Below are positions 14,252 through 23,402 of a stretch of DNA of 64,000 nucleotides, in pieces. The stretch spans positions 1 to 64,000 of the forward strand of contig DURM01000023.1 in NCBI GenBank assembly GCA_012837335.1, given 5' to 3'. Numbering within the stretch: position 1 is the first letter of the stretch; the number at the start of each line of letters is the position of its first letter. The position numbers and the translations under genes are program-made. This DNA is from Bacillota bacterium. Lineage in GTDB: Bacteria > Bacillota > Limnochordia > Darwinibacteriales > DTU012. The notes under the pieces are model-generated. The model ran no database searches. It was given only the letters and a program-made list of their open reading frames with translations, and had not been told where the DNA came from.

Positions 14252-15571
14252 TTATTGACCGAACAGAGCGTCAATCTGAGCTTGAGCTGTTGGTCCTTTA
14301 GCTTCGAGATACGAACGAACCGGTTCAATACCTCTGAACAGCGGATCCATATCATCACTGAATCTAATATTGACGTCCGGGCTGTCTAAACCGTTAACCC
14401 ACTCTACATCACCCTGCCAGTTTTCCAGAGCATACAGCAGGTGTTCAGCAGACTCGCGGTTAAACATGCGTTCATTTACTTCAGTTGCGAACCAGCTGTC
14501 GAAATCAAAGTCTTCTTTTCTAAATAAGAAGTCATGCAGAGCAATCAAACCTTCCGGATTTTCAGCAGTTACCGGGATAGATGCAAATTTTACTGCCCAT
14601 TCCGGATAGATGTGGCGATCTGCGTGAGGTCCCATTGGAATCGGAGCATAAATCAAAGTATCTCCATTGTTAGCTTGTCCGCCCTCTGCATGGTCGGAAC
14701 CAAACTGCATTGCAACGGTACCATTCTTAATGCGGTTAGAGCCGTCAAGCTCTTTGGGTACGATGTAACCTTCACGGTACCACTCAGCAATCTTGTCAAA
14801 CACCCAGATTGCATCGTCATCAGCCCAGCCGTAGCGATATTTGCCATCTGCATCTTTCTTAACAAACTGAGCATTGTTCATATAAATAGCGTAGTCGATC
14901 CGGCGCCATGCGATACCCCATTGATCAATTTCGCCATCACCGTCAGTGTCTCTAGTAACATTTTGGATAATCTTTTCTGCTTCTTCCCAAGTCCAGTTGC
15001 CGGAAGTCCACAGATCATAGATATCAGGCTGGCCTTCGCGCTCCAGTAGGCTTCTGTTGTAAACCAGAGCAGTCGGTCTCCAGTTGCTGCCATAAAGATG
15101 ACCAAAAGAATAAACATTACTGCCTACGCTGAGAATATCTTGGTGAATAATGCTGTCTGTTGGGTACAGGTAATCGTAGTAGTCATCACCTAGAAGATCA
15201 TTTAATGGCAGAAGCATACCGTGACCAGCCATGTTGTAGTACTCGTTGCGCCAGTCTCTGTGAATAATGTCGTGAGTGGCTTCGCCAGTAACGATTCTGG
15301 TCATGACAACTTCAGAGCTTGGTCTGAACATAAACTCGATGCCACCGATGTTGAACAGCTCCATAGCTTCTTCTAAGCGGCCTTCTCTGATTGTTCCTTC
15401 AGCAAAGGTATCTTCATCAACTGTTCCAATAATGGTAATAACTGCGCCGCCAAAGTCAACTTGATCAGGGCTTAATACTCCCGGGCTAGGAACATAATCC
15501 TGAGCAGAGACAGCCGCAGCGGACATAATGAGGGTCAGCACTAATAGACTGACAGTTAGGATTCTCTTCAT
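14252..15571 (-). CDS. Sugar ABC transporter solute-binding protein
   Basis: This 439-residue protein is an extracellular solute-binding protein family 1 member that captures pectic oligosaccharides for the adjacent permeases. Residues 1-23 form a signal peptide ending AVSA, a signal-peptidase-I type site. No Cys lipobox is seen, which is unusual for a Gram-positive binding protein and would fit a periplasmic protein in a diderm cell. The mature part shows the family pattern: ITIIGTVDEDTF near the N-terminus, DGDGEIDQWGIAW around the middle, and a C-terminal helical lobe. The ATG is set by AAAGGAGG. It follows the two permease genes and precedes the lyase and hydrolase genes; a strong hairpin pair follows its stop. 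Confidence 0.88.
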   Translation of the reverse strand: MKRILTVSLLVLTLIMSAAAVSAQDYVPSPGVLSPDQVDFGGAVITIIGTVDEDTFAEGTIREGRLEEAMELFNIGGIEFMFRPSSEVVMTRIVTGEATHDIIHRDWRNEYYNMAGHGMLLPLNDLLGDDYYDYLYPTDSIIHQDILSVGSNVYSFGHLYGSNWRPTALVYNRSLLEREGQPDIYDLWTSGNWTWEEAEKIIQNVTRDTDGDGEIDQWGIAWRRIDYAIYMNNAQFVKKDADGKYRYGWADDDAIWVFDKIAEWYREGYIVPKELDGSNRIKNGTVAMQFGSDHAEGGQANNGDTLIYAPIPMGPHADRHIYPEWAVKFASIPVTAENPEGLIALHDFLFRKEDFDFDSWFATEVNERMFNRESAEHLLYALENWQGDVEWVNGLDSPDVNIRFSDDMDPLFRGIEPVRSYLEAKGPTAQAQIDALFGQ

Positions 15572-15661
15572 GATTAGCCTCCTTTTAAAGTCTAGAATTT
15601 TATCCAAATACTGCAAACAACTTTTTTGGCCTTACCACCCCCTTAATGATAATTGGGAATT

Positions 15662-16591
15662 CTATTGTCCTGTTATACCTGTGCGCTGGATACTTTCAAC
15701 GAAGAACCGCTGCAGACAGATATACAGGATAACAACTGGAGCAATCACAAGCAGACTACCAGTGTTGTTTAATAATGAAGTCTCAGGCATAGAAGATCCC
15801 CAACGATCCCCCAGCACACTGAATGGAAGCTTATCCAGCATCATTGGCAGAGTAACTGCATTGCCCAAGAACATCTGGGTCATGTAATAGTCATTCCACT
15901 GCCAGACAAACGCGAATAAGAAGACGATTACCATCGACGGCACAGCTGCTGGCAGCATAATCTGTATGAAAGTGCGGAAAGTGCTTGCTCCATCCACATA
16001 GGCTGCTTCTTCTAAATCACGGGGCATTCCCTTAAACGACTGCCGCATAATATAAATGAACAAACCATTCCGCGGGCCAGTAGCAGTAGCTGCCATGATC
16101 ACTAGCGGCCACAGCGAGTTGATCAGGTTGATGCTGGTTGGCAGTGCACCCAATAAATCGAAATAACGGAAGTTTAGATATAAAGGAATTATAAACAGCT
16201 CGGGTGGAACAATCAGTGTAATAATCGCTAGAGTAAACAGGACATTTGCCCCTTTGAATTTAAAGCGGGAAATCCCATAGGCCACAAGTGTACTGGATAC
16301 TAACTGGAGGGCACTGACCAGAAAAGCTAATTTTATAGAATTCCAAAATGCCAGCGGGTACTTCATATAGTTCCACGCCAATTCATAGTTACGGAGTGTT
16401 GGATTGCGGGGAATCCACGCTACAGTGGTATCCCACAAATCATTCCGCGACATAAACGAAGATGCAATCTTGCTTAGGATCGGGAAGATAACAATGTAAC
16501 ACACCCCGATTAAAATCACAGCGCGAGCAAATACCCAAATATACTTGAAGAAATTGTTTCTTATTATTTTCCTTCGGTTAGTGACAGCCAT
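15662..16591 (-). CDS. Sugar ABC transporter permease (MalG/LplC type)
   Basis: This 309-residue membrane protein forms half of the import channel for oligosaccharides. It has six predicted membrane helices and the EAA loop AAYVDGASTFRTFIQIMLP, which docks to the ATPase. The N-terminal VIFPILSKIASSFMS resembles second-permease subunits of carbohydrate importers (CUT1 class). It lies 27 bases after the other permease gene. No ATP-binding subunit is encoded in the locus, so it presumably uses a shared MsmX-like ATPase. Confidence 0.92.
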   Translation of the reverse strand: MAVTNRRKIIRNNFFKYIWVFARAVILIGVCYIVIFPILSKIASSFMSRNDLWDTTVAWIPRNPTLRNYELAWNYMKYPLAFWNSIKLAFLVSALQLVSSTLVAYGISRFKFKGANVLFTLAIITLIVPPELFIIPLYLNFRYFDLLGALPTSINLINSLWPLVIMAATATGPRNGLFIYIMRQSFKGMPRDLEEAAYVDGASTFRTFIQIMLPAAVPSMVIVFLFAFVWQWNDYYMTQMFLGNAVTLPMMLDKLPFSVLGDRWGSSMPETSLLNNTGSLLVIAPVVILYICLQRFFVESIQRTGITGQ

Positions 16592-16618
16592 GCCCCACCC
16601 CTCCTTTGATACGATGTC

Positions 16619-17530
16619 TTATTCATGATAGAACACAAGCCGGGAAAAGATCAGGAATGTTACTCCCAAAAACAGACCAATAATCAGGAAGTAAACCCAG
16701 GACATAGCCGAGCCGATCCCATATCCCAAAGAACCAAAGGCTGCTGACCGAATGGTAGTTACCATCTGATTCGATGTCGATGTAAAATAATCGACAACGG
16801 TATAAACAATATTAGTTAAAATTAATGGACTTACCATCGGCAGTGTAATCAGCCAGAAGTTTTCCCAGGCTGTAGCACCTTCTACTTCTGATGCTTCATA
16901 CAAAGATCTCGGGATAGCCTGCAGTCCTGCCAGGAGAACGAGAATCTGGATTCCTGAACTGCGGATAATGTTTGGCAGCGATTCAATCGCCAGTAAGATG
17001 TTTTCGATCAAAGCGGGCGGCAGCTGAAAATTAGACAAATACAGACTCAAAGATGGTGTAACCAAAAACGTTGAGGCTGCCTCCATACCATATTCTAAAA
17101 TTCCGGTCATATAGTCCTCGGTTTCGATCTTAAGAATAATACCTGAAGTCATGACAATTGGCAGGAACAAAATTGTCCGCGCTAATAAACGTCCTCTAAA
17201 CTTCTGATTTAAGACAATCGCTGCAAAGAAGCTGAAGATCAAAACCCAGAAAACATTGCTTACCATACCCATAATGGTTTCAGTTAGATCCCGCACAAAA
17301 GTGGGATGAACCCTAAGGATATGGCGGTAATTCTCTAATCCAACAAAGTTCAACTCGTAACCAGATCTTGTGATAACCAGTTCATGAAAACTAAAGATAG
17401 CTGATAAAATTGATGGATAGAGAAACACGAACAGGAAACCCAGGATAAACGGCAGCGAGAACAAATATCCGGCTACTACGTTTTGCTGCCTGAGTGATAA
17501 TCCCTTCCTTCTCACTTTACGCTTTTTCAT
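16619..17530 (-). CDS. Sugar ABC transporter permease (MalF/LplB type)
   Basis: This 303-residue protein is the first permease subunit of the same CUT1-class importer. It has a basic N-terminus (KKRKVRRKGLSLRQ), six predicted helices, the NFVGLENYRHIL motif typical of MalF/UgpA-type subunits, and the EAA loop YEASEVEGATAWENFWLITLP. Its start ATG overlaps the TGA of the DUF5696 gene by four bases, showing translational coupling with that protein. Confidence 0.92.
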   Translation of the reverse strand: MKKRKVRRKGLSLRQQNVVAGYLFSLPFILGFLFVFLYPSILSAIFSFHELVITRSGYELNFVGLENYRHILRVHPTFVRDLTETIMGMVSNVFWVLIFSFFAAIVLNQKFRGRLLARTILFLPIVMTSGIILKIETEDYMTGILEYGMEAASTFLVTPSLSLYLSNFQLPPALIENILLAIESLPNIIRSSGIQILVLLAGLQAIPRSLYEASEVEGATAWENFWLITLPMVSPLILTNIVYTVVDYFTSTSNQMVTTIRSAAFGSLGYGIGSAMSWVYFLIIGLFLGVTFLIFSRLVFYHE

Positions 17531-20325
17531 TGCTCTCCCCCCATCACCAGATAGCCTTTTGCGTTGATCCGCAAACCGTCAACTTCCACAGGATCGCTGT
17601 TGTAGTTGACGATAATCTTGGTACCATCTTCATAGGTGGTTGCAAAAACTTGTTCATCCAGCTGCTGATGGTTGATTATCGTCTGACCCTGCAGTGGAGC
17701 CAAGACCTGGTTAACTTCATTATAAATCTCGACAGCAAGCTCTTTCCAAGTCCGGTAATTAATCGACAGCAGGTATTGGAATGGCGAATCCTTAAGAATC
17801 GATGAATCCTCGTAGCTCCAAATAAAATATGGATTAGCTCCTACTTCCAGCAATTTTAGTTTAGCGTCATCAAAATCAACTGCATAGTTAAGAGCGGCAC
17901 CGGCGTAGTTTACATATCCTCTGGCAACTATCTGATAAAATGGCACAGCTTGGTCACTGATGACAAAACCACTGCTGTCTACCGGCATATTGAGAATATG
18001 GTCTGCGTGGACTAATCCGTAAACATTAGCGCCATTCATCATCAGCGAATAGGATTTAGCAAGTTCGCCAATCTCTGCACCGATGATCCTTTTTGCCTGC
18101 TGGCGGTCTACCAACAGCTCATCATTTTCTCGGAAATCTGCGTTTAAGGCGGTACCGAGATCTCTCAGCGAGAGCCCGTTCAAACCATAAGCGCTGTAGT
18201 CGCTCTGGAAGCCCTCTATTTGGGCTTTTAAGCTTCTCGGCGATACCACCCAGGCATTCGTTCCAGTATTAAGTACCCGCTGCACATAATTCTTATTCAG
18301 GGAGTATGCCGCATCATTTGTCGAATTAAATCCGTCATTGATGGTATCTCTGGCAGCAATGGTCTGCGTTACATCCGGGAACATAGCTATCCCTTTAGCT
18401 CGCAGGGATTCTACGAGACCGGTAAAGCCGGTTTGCCCTCCCAGCGCCTTTTCGATTTCCACTTTATTTGGATAGATGTGCTCTACACCACCGGCAAGCC
18501 ATCCAGTGTAGCGCAGCTTAATATTGTCAATACCATCATCAAGCAGCTCATCAACAATTGCCTCAGCCTGCTCGAAAGTAGTCAGCGGTACAATTACTTC
18601 CCGCGGAATTCCGAGAATTGGCTGCTTGCGGTGAACGCCGCCAACCAGCTCAAGGTAAAATGGTATTTCTTGATCAGACTCAGTTTTTGCTAAACCAAAG
18701 TTGTCAACTAAATACTCTTGATATAAACGAGCCATACCGGCATAGTTTGCCTCTTCGCCTTCAAGAAACTGATAGCGAATCTGCAGATCTGAATCCACCA
18801 GCCTCTGTTGATAGGTGTTAATATACGATCCGCCACCTCCGCGGGAACTTACCGCTAACTGTACGCTGCCAACAGGCATTACATTAAAGCGGGCATAAAC
18901 TGTATCCACAGGATTAACTCTGCCGGCTGTTTTTACTACAATGCTGGCAACCGCATCGCCCTCTTCAATAATAGCGAAGAACCCTGCGTCACCACGCTTC
19001 ATACCAAAGACTGGCAGCTGCTGCGGTTGGAAATGGCGGCGCAGCTCAAGTTCGGATTGAATATCAGTGGTTGTGCCGAGGTTAGCTAAGTTTTCACCAT
19101 AGAGACGGTGCTGCAGTGTTAAATCGTCAGTCGCCCTAACCCGATCGCCGGAAAGATAGATCAACGATCCGGAACCATCCGGAATGAGAATATAGCCTGA
19201 TTCCGCTTCATCTGGAGCACCGAAATAAGGCAGCAGATTGATAGCATGGAGCGGAAAAGTTACTTCTCCGCCACCGCCAATACCCCCAAATGCTTCCATT
19301 AAACGCTCGTCAGTAACTACCGTCCAGTGAACTCCACGCATACCCCAGATATCGCTGGTGAAGGCATTCTTAGGATAAACCACTTCATCCATAGGAACGC
19401 GTACCACTAAACTGTCTCCGTCTAACCGATACTCAACAGGAATCTTAAAGTTTTCAACTTTCTGCTCTGGCGGAACTAAACCATAAGCAGTATTGTCGTC
19501 CTGTTTATCATAAGGAGTGTATCCTGCTTCCTTTAGAATCGCAGCCATATCTTCTAAATCCCACGGAAACATATTTTGCTTGCGCACAAATGTGGGATTA
19601 TCAATAAAGGCGGCGATATCTTCAGGTTTTAATTGAGTAATCGAACCAATATCATTACGGTTGTTCCGGATCTGCTCCAAAATGTGTCTGACAAAGTCAC
19701 CTTTTTGCCGTCCGCTTAAGTTGGTTTCCGGCATGATTGTATACGAACCAAATAAAGCATTCTTATCGAGATTAGTAATATTTACCCGCTGGTAATCTTC
19801 CGGCATCTCTTCCATTGTAAAGCGGACAAAATTCTTGCGGACAAAATCTCTATCCCTTTGGTTTTCAATGCTTGCAAGTACTTCGTTGAGGCGTGCTTCA
19901 CTAATCAGCACAGGGACATAATCCTCCTGATTCCACACCTGTCCGAACACATAGTCGATCCTGACGCCGTCATCGATTGGTGTTATTTCAAACTGCTCAT
20001 AAGCAACACTATCTGCTGCATTGTTCATAGTGCGAGCATCATCACTAGGAGTAAAGTATTCAATGAGTACCTGCTCCTGGGCTTTTTGGTTATTGGGATT
20101 GCTGTACCAAACCCGCCCGCTAGTGCGATTAACTACTGCAAATTGAGTAGTTTGCTCGTTGAGGTACAGCTGCAGAAATTCATTCTCAGCTGCTAACTCA
20201 TAGCCGCGGGGCAGCTCTGGAACTAGAGATTCATCTGCTGCGGCAGCTGCCCCAGGTATTAAGCTGAGTGCAGCAACTACTGCGCATAAAACTATCTGCC
20301 TGATAAAACGCGATCTGAATTGCAC
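17527..20325 (-). CDS. DUF5696 secreted protein, possible glycoside hydrolase
   Basis: The product (932 residues) matches the DUF5696 family often found beside sugar ABC transporters in Paenibacillus-like genomes; its function is not established. A signal peptide (about 1-30, ending AAAAA) is followed by beta-rich regions (about 40-135 and 290-520). An alternating alpha/beta region (about 555-830) looks like a TIM barrel, with strand-end motifs IKLRYTGWLAGG, AMFPDV and GLSLRDLG. A small C-terminal beta domain (about 890-930) follows. The order beta-sandwich, barrel, beta-domain is common in glycosidases that use a superfamily-like mutarotase domain. Asp651 and Asp722 are candidate active-site residues by position only. 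The start is GTG with TAGGAGG upstream. It overlaps the first permease gene by four bases, so it is part of the transporter unit. It could instead be a carbohydrate-binding accessory protein. Confidence 0.75.
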   Translation of the reverse strand: MQFRSRFIRQIVLCAVVAALSLIPGAAAAADESLVPELPRGYELAAENEFLQLYLNEQTTQFAVVNRTSGRVWYSNPNNQKAQEQVLIEYFTPSDDARTMNNAADSVAYEQFEITPIDDGVRIDYVFGQVWNQEDYVPVLISEARLNEVLASIENQRDRDFVRKNFVRFTMEEMPEDYQRVNITNLDKNALFGSYTIMPETNLSGRQKGDFVRHILEQIRNNRNDIGSITQLKPEDIAAFIDNPTFVRKQNMFPWDLEDMAAILKEAGYTPYDKQDDNTAYGLVPPEQKVENFKIPVEYRLDGDSLVVRVPMDEVVYPKNAFTSDIWGMRGVHWTVVTDERLMEAFGGIGGGGEVTFPLHAINLLPYFGAPDEAESGYILIPDGSGSLIYLSGDRVRATDDLTLQHRLYGENLANLGTTTDIQSELELRRHFQPQQLPVFGMKRGDAGFFAIIEEGDAVASIVVKTAGRVNPVDTVYARFNVMPVGSVQLAVSSRGGGGSYINTYQQRLVDSDLQIRYQFLEGEEANYAGMARLYQEYLVDNFGLAKTESDQEIPFYLELVGGVHRKQPILGIPREVIVPLTTFEQAEAIVDELLDDGIDNIKLRYTGWLAGGVEHIYPNKVEIEKALGGQTGFTGLVESLRAKGIAMFPDVTQTIAARDTINDGFNSTNDAAYSLNKNYVQRVLNTGTNAWVVSPRSLKAQIEGFQSDYSAYGLNGLSLRDLGTALNADFRENDELLVDRQQAKRIIGAEIGELAKSYSLMMNGANVYGLVHADHILNMPVDSSGFVISDQAVPFYQIVARGYVNYAGAALNYAVDFDDAKLKLLEVGANPYFIWSYEDSSILKDSPFQYLLSINYRTWKELAVEIYNEVNQVLAPLQGQTIINHQQLDEQVFATTYEDGTKIIVNYNSDPVEVDGLRINAKGYLVMGGEQ

Positions 20326-20350
20326 TTAATTACCTCCTATTCCCAGCGCC

Positions 20351-22549
20351 TTACAGCCGGTAATTTATCTCGGTTAAAATCGTGATGATAAACCGGCTGA
20401 CGTGATCTACTACACTCGTAAACAGCAGTCCAACAAACAGCGCCGCTGCAATTCCGCAGATAATCAAAATCGCTGTTATGATAGTCTTGCCCATGGTGTA
20501 TTCGTGCAGTGTCATTGTACCAATAAGCAGCAGCATCACGGTCCAGGCGACTGAAATAACGCGAACTAAGGTCAATAAACTGCCTTCTCCCTCAATTAGG
20601 AAGTGGCTTACGGCGGTTGAAGGTATATTCAAGATAATAACCGGTGTTAAGGCATAGGCAGACATGATAAAGATCTCTTTTAAGGTACCCTTGCCTTCCA
20701 TCAGGGTAGTGAACGCCCAGTTTACTCCCACCCACAGTAAGAACGGAACTAGAATACTGGTTGCATCGACAAACAGATTCACTTCAGTTACATCCAGCGT
20801 ATTAAATGTAAAGGCTGTGTACTGGCGCATGAAAACATAAGCGAGAACTGTCATGACTAATAAAGTATTTGCTGCGGCAGTAGTACCCCGTTTCTCATGC
20901 TTAAGGTCCCAAAATCCATCAAACGGATGAAAAATAACATGAAGTGAATACAGCAAGCTGTCCACAAGCTTCCTAAACGAATATTCACGCTTAACCGCAT
21001 GCGGAATGCTGTTCTCCGGCATTGATTCCATCTGTGCACTTAATTCTGCGAGCGCTTTCGGATTATCAGCAAGGCCAATAAACTTACTGAAGCGTTTACC
21101 CAGCTTCAGTTTTGGTCCAATAAACAAAAAAATAAAGACAGCAAAAACGCCGGTCATAATCCAAGCAATATTATCGCCAACAAATTTCTGGCGATGAGCA
21201 GAAAATGCGTCTGAATAACCAGTGCGGTTTTGACCTAATTGATAAAACCGCATTGCTTTATCATAGTCCTGCTCCAAGAGCGCGGTTGTAGCAATCCAGT
21301 TATACGCAATCTCGAAACCGGGGTTCTGGTTTAAAACATCCTGCCAAACTTCGGCAGCATCAAAATAATAACCGCGGTCGTAAAAATCAATGGCCTGGTG
21401 GATAGCCTGAGTATACGCAGTGGGTTCAAATACAGTTATACCCCTGTTATCCAAAACAACCAGTCTGTTGCCATCCAGCTCTGCCAAGGCTACTGGATTG
21501 CGGAAGCGACCAAGAACGTCGCCGATTCCACCGAATACATAGAGCAGGTCACCGTTGCGATCATAGGTGAACACTCGCCCTTTTGCTCCATCAAGTACAC
21601 TGAAAACGCCATTTTTTCGGCCTAAAACATCTACAAAAGAGGATTGGGCAATAAATGAACTTCCAGTGATCTCAACATCACCGATAATCGGCAGCTGGCT
21701 GACCCGGCGCATAATATCTTTTCCGGCCGGATTAAGAAGCTTGACAATTTCTTCGTTTCCATCAGCAGCAGTGTCGCGCAGAACCGCATACAGCATACCG
21801 TCCTCGTTGATGCCAAAATTCGCATACTCAATAGGCAGAAACAGCTGCAGCTGAGCCCGCTGCTCATCACTGGCCAGCCGCATCCAAAACACATCCACGG
21901 CTGAAGGAGTTACCCGGGGAGCTCCAATAAACCCGAGAAATTTACCTTCTTTATCAAATTGAAAAATCCCCTCATAGACATTAGCTGCGATAACATAAAC
22001 TCTGCCTAAGGGGTCAACTTCGATTTTAAGAGGCCGATAAATGTAATCATCTTTGATCAACGCTCTGTCAGAAGATTCCGGTTGCCCGATTATGCGGAGC
22101 AAATTCCCATCCGCGTCTAGAACAACGATTCGAGCATTGTCAGTATCGGCAATGTAAACTTCGCCAATATCGCTGACTGCAATTCCGGAAGGATTGCGGA
22201 ATGTATCATCACTGCCATTATTTATAAAGGTTGTAATCTCCAACTCTAACTCTAACTCCGCAGACAAGCGGATGATGCGGTTGTTTCCTGAGTCAGCAAT
22301 AAAGACCTTCTGGTCCGGACCGACTGCTAAATCCTGCGGCCTTCTTAAAGCACCGACACCAAGGGCTTGTCCGTCTACTAATAATGAAGGGAAATATGCT
22401 TGTGGTGCCGGCACCCGTTCGCCCCAGAAATTAAAAAGGTAACTCTCATAAGGTGCAGCTGCTGATGCTAGCTTCACCACAGCTAATAAAAGCAATAAAG
22501 TTACCGAAAAAGTAGTCCATTTTTTGTTCCTAGTAAACAAGGCGCACAC
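20351..22549 (-). CDS. Membrane protein with NHL propeller, TPR and YIP1 domains
   Basis: This 732-residue protein is the first gene of the pectin operon. An N-terminal signal or anchor helix (about 12-30) precedes an NHL-type beta-propeller (about 65-375), with repeats such as PQDLAVGPDQKVFIADSGNNRI and PSGIAVSDIGEVYIADTDNARI. A pair of TPR-like helices (about 380-440) and a membrane helix (about 461-478) follow. The C-terminal YIP1-like membrane domain has several helices (about 560-730). The propeller should face outside. Its role is unknown: it may sense or bind sugars or partner proteins at the membrane, or assist the transporter. Its position and co-occurrence with DUF5696 and the permeases argue for a dedicated part in uptake. 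GTG start, with AGAAGG upstream. Confidence 0.8.
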   Translation of the reverse strand: MCALFTRNKKWTTFSVTLLLLLAVVKLASAAAPYESYLFNFWGERVPAPQAYFPSLLVDGQALGVGALRRPQDLAVGPDQKVFIADSGNNRIIRLSAELELELEITTFINNGSDDTFRNPSGIAVSDIGEVYIADTDNARIVVLDADGNLLRIIGQPESSDRALIKDDYIYRPLKIEVDPLGRVYVIAANVYEGIFQFDKEGKFLGFIGAPRVTPSAVDVFWMRLASDEQRAQLQLFLPIEYANFGINEDGMLYAVLRDTAADGNEEIVKLLNPAGKDIMRRVSQLPIIGDVEITGSSFIAQSSFVDVLGRKNGVFSVLDGAKGRVFTYDRNGDLLYVFGGIGDVLGRFRNPVALAELDGNRLVVLDNRGITVFEPTAYTQAIHQAIDFYDRGYYFDAAEVWQDVLNQNPGFEIAYNWIATTALLEQDYDKAMRFYQLGQNRTGYSDAFSAHRQKFVGDNIAWIMTGVFAVFIFLFIGPKLKLGKRFSKFIGLADNPKALAELSAQMESMPENSIPHAVKREYSFRKLVDSLLYSLHVIFHPFDGFWDLKHEKRGTTAAANTLLVMTVLAYVFMRQYTAFTFNTLDVTEVNLFVDATSILVPFLLWVGVNWAFTTLMEGKGTLKEIFIMSAYALTPVIILNIPSTAVSHFLIEGEGSLLTLVRVISVAWTVMLLLIGTMTLHEYTMGKTIITAILIICGIAAALFVGLLFTSVVDHVSRFIITILTEINYRL

Positions 22550-22921
22550 CCCAACCTTCTCATTTTTTGCTTGTTAAAGATATCTTAATAAAAGCGGACA
22601 AACAATCAATATATGTGTAGTTCGGTTAAATGGTACCACATTTATTAGTTGTTAGCTACGCAGAAAATGCTATCTTGAAAAAAAGTACACATTTTTTGAT
22701 ATCCCTCAGCTAATATTTTCCTAAAACCCCAGCTTATGCTTCCTGATACTCTAATTATGCCATCATGGGCATATAACTGCAAATCTTTATTTTTCCATTG
22801 TCTTGGAGTTTTGGGTAAATTATCAGCTTACTGCCATTTTATATCGAAAGCCAATTCTAGACTTTGCATTTTATGTTCCAACACCTATGCTGCGCCCGGC
22901 AGCTGACAGTATATAGTTATG
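22550..22921 (-). promoter_or_regulatory. Promoter region of the pectin operon (no gene)
   Basis: This 372-base AT-rich region lies upstream of the operon's first gene and downstream of the membrane protein gene. I see no gene in it. On the minus strand GATAGCATTTTCTGC (22660-22674) adjoins TGCGTAGC (22655-22662). The first shares an 11-mer with the araC promoter, and both words recur upstream of the methylesterase gene. On the plus strand TTTGCATTTTATG (22863-22875) is a further near match to the araC site. A weak promoter-like pair TTGTTT/TATCTT lies on the minus strand closer to the gene. The region is a good candidate for AraC-family activation. Confidence 0.5.
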
Positions 22922-23293
22922 CTACTGGTTAAAGATGCCTCCTATCACACTACCCAGCAGCCCACAGAGGCTGACTAACAACAACTGTTTAAACCAAGTC
23001 CAGCGCAAAAACAAGCTAAAATCCGCTCTCAATACTGTTACAACCACCAGAAAGATAACACCAACCAAAATCCCATGCAGCCACAGTTTATGCTTCAACT
23101 TTGACCCCATATAGAACGCGCCAGAGGCAATACTCACATACACTCCTACCGATATAACTCCATCAGTATACTGCCAGGAGGAAACATAGGCTGCCACAGC
23201 TATTACTAAAGCAAACACAAAAAGAGCAAAAAAAGTCAATAAAATGCCCTTGCCGAGCTGAGCGAAATTAACAGCACTGTTTGTGTTTTTCAC
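22922..23293 (-). CDS. TIGR04086 family membrane protein
   Basis: This 123-residue, four-helix membrane protein resembles the TIGR04086/DUF3792 family found in spore-forming Bacillota, whose function is unknown. Helices are visible at about 14-36, 45-60, 70-88 and 100-120. The typical GVYVSIASGAFYMGSKLKHK segment, with the small-residue-rich second helix, supports the call. The start is GTG. It stands between the pectin operon promoter and the EF-G-like gene, whose strong terminator precedes it, so it has its own transcript. Confidence 0.75.
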   Translation of the reverse strand: MKNTNSAVNFAQLGKGILLTFFALFVFALVIAVAAYVSSWQYTDGVISVGVYVSIASGAFYMGSKLKHKLWLHGILVGVIFLVVVTVLRADFSLFLRWTWFKQLLLVSLCGLLGSVIGGIFNQ

Positions 23294-23344
23294 AGGTATT
23301 CACTCCCATTCAATCAGGTCGCTCATTTAACACTATGTTTCATG

Positions 23345-23382
23345 AAAAAAAAATATGCAGTCCACCGAAATGGACTGCATAT
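23345..23382 (-). terminator. Terminator of the EF-G-like gene
   Basis: On the minus strand ATATGCAGTCCA pairs with TGGACTGCATAT (23353-23364 with 23371-23382) and is followed by eight T residues. It is a near-ideal intrinsic terminator just after the EF-G-like stop. Confidence 0.92.
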
Positions 23383-23402
23383 TGTAAGATCCACTTATAC
23401 CT

